A stretch of DNA of 64,000 nt, taken from contig SJOL01010677.1 in the NCBI GenBank assembly GCA_004794785.1, positions 14,032-78,031 on the forward strand. Reading direction: 5' to 3'. The translations under genes and the position numbers were made by a program. A model generated the notes under the pieces. The model ran no database searches. It worked only from the letters and a program-made list of their open reading frames with translations, and had not been told where the DNA came from. Below are positions 56,906-64,000 of this stretch, one piece after another. Each line of letters starts with the position of its first letter. Position 1 is the stretch's first letter. This stretch comes from Opisthorchis felineus (taxonomy: Eukaryota > Platyhelminthes > Trematoda > Opisthorchiida > Opisthorchiidae).

Positions 56906-59681
56906 TTGTGTCAGTCTCGAAGCGTCAATGCGTGCTAAATGAGTGCATTTTGGTGGACGGTGGTAGGTGGAAGCCAACAGGATGGTAATGGGACAGGATT
57001 AGTTTTCTGGGTCACCAGTGTGCTAAGCCTCATTCACTGCGACCACCAGATGACGTGTCCTGATGTTATCTACATAGTATTCTTTAAACGGCTGCTTAAT
57101 AAATGTCTGATTTTTTAACAGGCCCAGCCAACTTCAACTTAGCTGTCTGATTGCCATTCAGCTGAACGGACCCCAAGAAATAGCTTTTGGACTCATGGAT
57201 TTGTTAACTAGTTTTGTTTCAAATGCATTACGTGTACATATTAGTTGAACCGGGTGTCGCAGAATTCCGAACGGGCAATAATTGTGTCACATTGCTACGA
57301 AGCCTGTACAGTTCTTATGTATGGAAAGTGGTTGCGAAATACAAATTTCTGGTTTATCCTACAGGTCCCCCGTTGTATCGAAATTTCTTGAATGTTAGTG
57401 CTCAAGTTTGTTCTGTTTTTTTGAGTTGGCTTGCTGTCAGTATATGAAGAGCTAAGCCCGGCAAATGAAATCACAGCTTACTTATTTTGTCACTGTAAAT
57501 TGTGACAAAACTTCTGAGAATCAGATGCGAAGCCTAAAAAATAAGCTAACAAATAATGAATCTAGCTAGGCTATCAGTTCTTCTAAATATTACCACCCTT
57601 TAAAAGTCCCTTATTGCTCCATTTAGTTATCATGTACTTGGTCTTCCACCGTTTACTTTGGACCTCTTTTAAAGCCATGCATGCCTTATGGGGGCGGAGT
57701 TAGATTATACTCTGACAATAGCTTGCATTCTGTTAGCTTAATTTGCTTTGTGCGTTTCATTTTTCGGTCTTCCAAAGTATGGTACCATACCTCTTTTATA
57801 CTAAATGACAACCGTTAATACTGAGTATAGAATGTGCCTGTCATTTTTTCTGTGTCCTTAAGTCCACGCACCTCAAGTCTACCTTGCTAAACAAAAAAAT
57901 TACATCCACAAAAAACGTCCCTTAAACTTTTCTCTTCACCTGTTTCCTCGCCTAGCGTGTTTAAGTCAGGCAAGTTTTTTTGTTGCCAGTTCACCCAGTG
58001 CCTTTTCCTAGTTAAATGCTGCGATTTCGCAAGAGAACCGCGCACGATTTTCCAGGTTTCTCATCGTTGTGATAGACAGGCCATTCAATTTCCTTATTGT
58101 AAGTACGATTTAAGTATCACAGAAAGCTGGACAAGATCCTGTGCTCCAAAATGCAGAGCATAGTTTTGAACCAATCAAACGACATGCCAAGTCGACTGCG
58201 CACCATTCAGATAACAATTCATAATTGCAACGAAAACTTTTTTAGTCTTACTTCTTTCGTGCATTAACCACCAAGCAATCAACTGTAATCACAAGGGTTC
58301 TCTGCAATAAAATGGCGCTGGCGACGCATAAATGCAGTTAGACGGAAGAAACTCAGTCTAGTTCGGTATGCCCGATGATATCCTGCTCGATCAGGAGTAT
58401 GTTCACTCCTGACGCGAAGCGCTGCAGATTGAGGCGGGCACTTTGAAGCTCCATAGTTGTCGTCGTGTTTTTCTACTTTTCATAGGCGTCCCCATATTGT
58501 TAACAGATTAACGCATCTTTTGTAAGGCCATGAGTGCAAGTTTGAAAACATGTGGTGACAGAACTGTCTGGTCTGAAAATTCTGTGTAAACTTTGCCTCA
58601 AATTAATGGCTTTCTTCTATCACTCAGTATAGACGCATATTTTGCAGATGCAAATATGTATGTGGGATTAAAAAGTTGTCTAAAACCGAGCCAAATAGTC
58701 ACCTACATGACCTGACCAAGAGGAATCGGACCATGAGCATTTCATATGGACCAGAAAGAATCCAGGTTGAGTGAATGACTTATCATCTCGCTGATGTGTC
58801 AGGCACTGTTGGAGAGTGTCAGTGTTTAAAACTACTTAGTCCCTTTTCCTAGAATGTTTTTCTTGCCTGTTGTGAGCACTGCTTATTTTCCACAAGACAT
58901 GCACTCATTATATTTAGCACTCTGAAGTTGTCACCTGACAAATGCTATACCCATCACCTAGTGCAATTTTTTATACTCATACGCTTAATTTTGTGTATTC
59001 GGCACAAACAATTTTCCTGTGGGCACTAACTCTTGTGCTTTATGTAAGTCATCGTCTGAATGCGAATTGAAAAGCTGTCCTTCACTGTTTTATCCTACCA
59101 CCCTCATCATACTTCTACATTCTTGACACCGTTATCTGCATTTTTGTAGCCGCCTTCGCTTTCTTCCTTTTAAGAAGACCTCCAGGCTTTTAAAGTTTGC
59201 TTTCTGCGTCCCAATGAGTACAATGTTCGCTAAATCTCCTGTATCTGCCCAATTGGTGCGGGTTTATTGGACTAAGGTTTTACGACCACAGGACTGACTG
59301 GTAACGGAAAGGCTGGCTGTTTAGCATGGCCGCTACTTATAGAGCTCCAGCCTGATAACATCTGATAGAAAAAATATCTAGGTTTAGTTAATTAAAAAAT
59401 GGCAGGCGTGTATGGAATACGAGCAAATAATAAGGACGGGCTAACTGCATTAGGGAGAAAATTTCAATGTGTGGGGTGGGAGGTCAGTGAGGTTTTTGGA
59501 GAGAACAACGACGAACTGATTCCGTCAGTATTTAACATGTAAACAGGAAACTAACATGAGACTTGGTATATGCTACGCATTAAAAATCAAAATATACGAC
59601 GTATGTTTTGAGTGTTAGGAACTGATCTGCTAACATGCCACTCTTCTCGTTTTGACGATCCTTATAAAGTTGAGCGAGAAG

Positions 59682-60009
59682 CTAGCTTTTTGACTGCTTG
59701 GAGCCTAATATAGACTGTGGTGTCTGAGAATATCCATGCAGCTGTTTGCATATTTGTTGGCTTGGTCGAATGAAGCTGGAATTATTAAGCATGTGCTTTT
59801 CTTGAACCGCTAAGTGTGCTAGCAGGTGATTCCACTGTAGCTGCGGCCCTGCAGATACAAACTTCAGTTTATGGATATGCCGATCTAGCGGAAGCCTAAG
59901 GGCCGTCTTAGAAGGTCGACACCTGGTGTCAGTAAGTGTAGGGTATAAGTCAGCAGATGCGGAGGAAGAGGTGGTAGAGATAGCGTTACAAGTACCCACG
60001 TCAGTGACC
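59682..60009 (-). CDS. Probable terminal exon of another minus-strand gene
   Basis: A 109-codon frame after acceptor tcttctaaagctag|GTC, ending TAG at 59684-59682. The sequence is Ser/Thr-rich at first (STTSSSASADLYP), then HIHKLKFVSAGPQLQWNHLL and HLAVQEKHML. No known domain. It lies upstream of the NEK-like gene on the same strand. Upstream exons were not securely found; a 34-bp segment at about 62955-62988 (VTSFLSELDA, between ag and gt) is a possible one. Confidence 0.35.
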
Positions 60010-63000
60010 TAGCTTTAGAAGATAACTCCAAATGTTCATGGCACTTTCAAATGCTAATGGTGGGTGGACAGAACACTTTTGGGTTTTCAGGATTTGATAT
60101 GTAAGAACAAGGTTTATTAGTAGCCATTATGTTTTCAGGAAATTTTTCAGCTTTACTAGACTTTCTGTGGACAGCAAATTATCAAAGTTGCACGCTGTAT
60201 AGGCTGTTTGTTATATATCTTTTAAAGCGTTTTGTCAGAGGTCCTAAACCAGATATATTATCGTTGTACTTCGTACTTCAATGGTGACCCGATTAGGGCT
60301 GTAAGAGGGGTAAATTATATGTTGCTCAAGACGGATGAGGACAAACCTGGGAATTCCAAGATTTTCATTATTTATGTGCGCACTTTTTGGCAGTGCGCAA
60401 AGAACGTAGGTTAGGTAAGCTTTTATGCTGTTATCCTCCGAATCAATAAAAAAGCTATGTTCACTTCTTGAATAGTTTTTGTAAATGCACTAACAAATAA
60501 ACCACACTTGGTACTTGCCACTGCTGACTGGTAAATAAGCCCCCATGAACCATCTTGTAGCAGCCAACAGATCATCTAAAAGCTCTGTCTTACTGTATGA
60601 AACTAGAGTTAATATGAAAACAATATCCGGTAGAGAGAATGCTCCTCAATCAGGTAGTGGATTATTGAAATTTGACCTAGAAACACGCTACAGACGATAC
60701 TTGGTGGATTCAAATTTTTTGTTCCTTAATTTTGACCATTCTGAGGTCTGCAAGACCCAACTAGACTCATTACACTGTAGCACCGTAGAGTTCCCAAGTC
60801 TTTAGATACCCCAAATATATCTCTGGATATGTCTGGACACCTTAATGTAAATGACGTCCACTCCCGCTATACGTCAAGGTCTAACGTGCATCTATTGGAA
60901 GTAACAAAGCGCTTAAATAGAACCTCCCTTACCGAAACTTGCACAACAGTAAGGTTGCAAAGCCCTCGCTTTCTAGGTTGACTTGTAGTTATTCTGCGAT
61001 AATAGATTTAATCTACTTGAAGACTGCATTATGAGTAGTGATTGGCCGGTTCAAGTCTTACGCCACTTTTACAAACCAGGGCAAACTTCCACGTTAACTG
61101 TTCTGCTCAGCTGATGGTATGTAAGACAGTCCGAAGTAATGGCCAGTGGTTCAAGAGGCCTGACTGTTGGGTAATGTTGCGGGGATCATATTGCCCCTTC
61201 CAAAAGTTAAATTACAGCTTATGGTTCTAGATTCACTTGGAGGGCCAGTGGCATATACCTAATATTTCTAAATATTACGTTCGAATAGTTGCTGATTTCT
61301 GGATGAGTGCCGCTTAAGAAAAGGTGTCTGAAAGAGAGTTACACTCGCCCAAGTGGTTTGTGGCATTTTCATATATCTGTCAGGTTAGCGGTGAATGAGT
61401 GTTACGTCTAGCCTTCTGCATTTAACCGAGCCACCAATGAAAAGTCCTAGGGTTTATCGAATATGCAACCTATTCCCCTACATAAATTCTAGAGTGAGTA
61501 GCACGGAGAATATTTTAGTTTTTTTTATGCCGAATCCTTCCATCTGCTCCCTAGTTTACCTTTTAGGCACAAACTTTGGTCAGAAATGCACAATCAGTGA
61601 GGGTTTTGAGTATTTGGGTAAAGGCTTTCTGTACTTTCTCCTCCTGAAAACCCAGCTGGTTTATGAAGAGTAGAAATGGTTAGCATTAGTCCTAAGGATG
61701 GTGCTCTGCTGTCTCGTTTCTGGTTGTGAGTCAACAGTAAGTAAAATGTGATCGCTGCAATCGAGCAAATCTGGTACCAGATCCGGATCTCGCGTTGTTT
61801 ATTCACGTAGTTAAATATTAACAAAGAAAGAATTAGACCCTGTCATTATTGTTCAACTTGAAGGCCAAGAAAAGGTGGACAGTAAATAGGAAAAGGGTTA
61901 AAGTAAGATAATAATGAATGTGTTTTTAGGTCCGAACATTAAACACATGGGGGCCAAAAGCAGTTCGTTTTTAATGGTGAGATATCCAGTGATCAACAGT
62001 TTTTAACTGCGGAGCATTAGTCATGGTTGCCATTTTTGGATTACCAGGATGAAGCACCGGGAAAGACCCGAGGCTTTTCATCGGTTTGTTTGCAGATAAG
62101 GATGATAACATGTTAAATAGCCGCCCATCCGTCTAACGTGTGTTTGTTTTGTCTATGAGATGACAGTTCTTGCACGGCCAGCCTTGTGTCGGAAATACCC
62201 ATATCTTTGTGACGGATGTGATATTTTGGGGATTTTCCTGTTATTAGGATAACAGCTCATGCCGTTTCCTGTCTAGTACCTAAGCATTCATACATGAGCG
62301 GCTGAATATAACTGTTCTGACTTTGCAGTTGTTTTACCTAGCCAAGTTTGAATCTCCATTATAAAAGTTTTTAATTCGACAGCTGGTAGATTTATTTGTT
62401 TTGCTAAGATGTTGGGTGGGGTCGAAACCCTAGGCTGGGGTCTGTTCTTGTCGTGGAATGTGTGGGCTGAAGAAGACGTTGAAAAAGGGTGGATTTCGAA
62501 ATGAACCGACCTTTGGTTAGAATAACATATGTGACGATAGAGGATGAATTTTTGAATCCGCAGTTTTGCATCTTTTTGACTAGAAGAGACTGGTGAGCGG
62601 TCAGCTTCAGTGTTCAGTGTTATTGAGATGAAGCAGATGGGATCACTTCCCTGTGCCTAGTATATTCCCTCGGGGTGATATTCGAGTTTAGCATCTGAAG
62701 ATAGGTTACACCGAGGATATGAATAACAGGAGATACTGCGTTGACGTCCACGGGCGATTTTGGTGGTTCCATTGAAGGCCTAGTTCACATTTGGTTTCCA
62801 AACAGCTAAGTCAGAGCTGTTGGCGACACTAACACGCATTTGTTGACAAGGGTCTTTACGGTGTATACCTGCACATATCGAGCCGCACCAGATAGCGCCG
62901 GTGCTTACTTATGTAAATGCACATAAGTTTCAATGGTTAAGTGCATTCCTAACCTGTGGCATCCAGCTCGGACAGGAAGCTAGTCACCTGAAAGACTCGA

Positions 63001-64000
63001 CGCGTGTAAGAACATGTCACCGAAGCAGCAATCAAAGTTGTTTGGGTCTGTCGTAGGACGTAAGATGTTGGCCAAGGATCAACGTTTAGCTCAAGAAGCT
63101 AAAAATGGCTTCGGATTGTCCACGGGTACTTAGAAGTTCGTCTTTGTGTATGTTTTTGGACAGTGGCTGATTTTTTACTGCGTAGTTATCTCAGTTTCAG
63201 ATGTGTTGCCACCAATCTCTTGCAATATGAAGCATAGGTTGCTAAACATTTGAGAGTTCTGAATGGGCATTTTTGCACAACTAGAGTGTGGATGGGTTAA
63301 CGCTTTTTTTGAAGGTATAACACAAATATTTTCATCCAGAAAGAACGTTACTGTTAACCGCAGTTTGTATACATACAAAAGTTTTCGTCAGTAAGCTAAC
63401 AGTGACCAGCTGAGAGCCTTTGAATTAGTGCTTCCGGAAACCACTTTCACGTAACTGGACTGCGTATACCAGAGTGTGTTCTTTTTTTGTTATTCTGAAT
63501 TATTATACTAACATGCCCAGCGTAGGTGATAACCAGAATATCCAAACATGGTGTAAACTGTTAGGCCCTATGGATTTTACATTAAACCAATTGAAGTGGA
63601 TCCGAAGTTACCAGTCACAGATAACAAAAATATCTGCCAACAAGGGTTCTAAAATGATCACAATGGTTTTGTTCCGAAATACTGGTTGAAGTGATTATGT
63701 GCAAACACACCACCTCGAATGTTCTTGTAAGAAGTACGAGATCAGGATGGAGTGGGGGTGCTGAAGAAATAAAGGCTACCCTGTACATCTCATTAGTGAA
63801 GGTGTGGCTGGAGCACGAATACGTCAAACTGTACCCTGAAAATGTGCGGTTCCTCGAGTTAGAAGTATAGCTCTGTTCGATAAAAAAGTTTCCTCGTGAA
63901 ATCACACATTAGCCTGGTCACACTGTCACAACTGTCGACTAACGACGCTCCCTAGTCTTGGGAAAAGGAGAGGAGTTCATGCTGGGGATCCTTTACGGTC
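60010..64000. other. No firm gene
   Basis: Likely intron or flank of the minus-strand gene ending at 59682. Only chance-length frames and the SINE-like piece at 61130 are seen. Confidence 0.45.
61130..61200 (+). repeat. Second tRNA-related SINE-like sequence
   Basis: tggccagtggttcaagagg at 61140 and ggggatcatattgcccc at 61181 look like diverged A and B boxes, similar to the element at 34655. Not a functional tRNA. Confidence 0.25.

Larger units (their letters stand above)
54720..59680. other. Intergenic, mostly unassigned
   Basis: Between the NEK-like gene start and the terminal exon at 59682. Apart from the fold-back repeat and a weak plus-strand coding segment at 56744, nothing is recognised. 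It should hold the promoter of the NEK-like gene, but no core element was identified. Confidence 0.5.

Noticed and set aside
1..64000. Bacterial-style features: operons, CRISPR arrays, ribosome binding sites, IS elements
   Set aside because: Spliced genes, microsatellites and eukaryotic retroelements show this is nuclear DNA; no regular spacer-repeat array is present.

Overview
This is a eukaryotic, intron-rich, moderately AT-rich window with many old mobile-element remnants and dispersed repeats. The element mix (a GIY-YIG Penelope-like element, PHD-finger LINE debris, a Mag-like Ty3 element, and a dispersed repeat containing the core cagcccacgaccggtttcgc) suggests a parasitic flatworm, most likely a tapeworm of the Diphyllobothrium/Spirometra/Schistocephalus type. 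The genus is inference; no taxonomic marker gene is present.

The main result is one large minus-strand gene read from splice signals. Fourteen exons between 54484 and 17177 give a 784-residue protein. Every intron has GT-AG ends, every junction is phase-compatible, and the exon lengths total 2355 nt, exactly 785 codons including TAA. Residues 1 to about 262 form a protein-kinase domain most like the NIMA-related (NEK) family. The C-terminal end resembles the tail of NEK1-type kinases. The DFG motif is replaced (CGLE), HRD is HGD and the glycine loop is degenerate, so it is predicted to be a pseudokinase. The first exon is the least certain. The splice acceptor and first 27 nt of exon 6 lie inside a copy of the dispersed repeat.

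Left part (1-16.9 kb): a repeat-rich region with no convincing host gene. From left to right it holds a degenerate Ty3-type reverse transcriptase (minus, ~2.7-3.1 kb), two LINE reverse-transcriptase fragments (minus, 4.7-5.8 kb), a Ty3/gypsy LTR element (5966-9052) with ~98% identical LTRs but no reverse transcriptase/RNase H, a LINE ORF1-like PHD finger (minus, 9.4-9.8 kb) and another decayed LINE reverse transcriptase (minus, 12.8-13.3 kb). The 3' end of the kinase gene and its polyadenylation signal lie at 16.98-17.37 kb.

Middle (17-54.5 kb): the kinase gene. Its introns contain a 5'-truncated Penelope-like element (41890-42872), several copies of the dispersed repeat, microsatellites, and a possible nested plus-strand three-exon gene of 75 codons (36867-40243).

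Right part (54.5-64 kb): mostly unrecognised. It has a ~236 bp fold-back made of two head-to-head copies of the dispersed repeat (55487-55722), a plus-strand ORF starting only 23 bp from the kinase ATG, and a probable minus-strand terminal exon of another gene (59682-60009).
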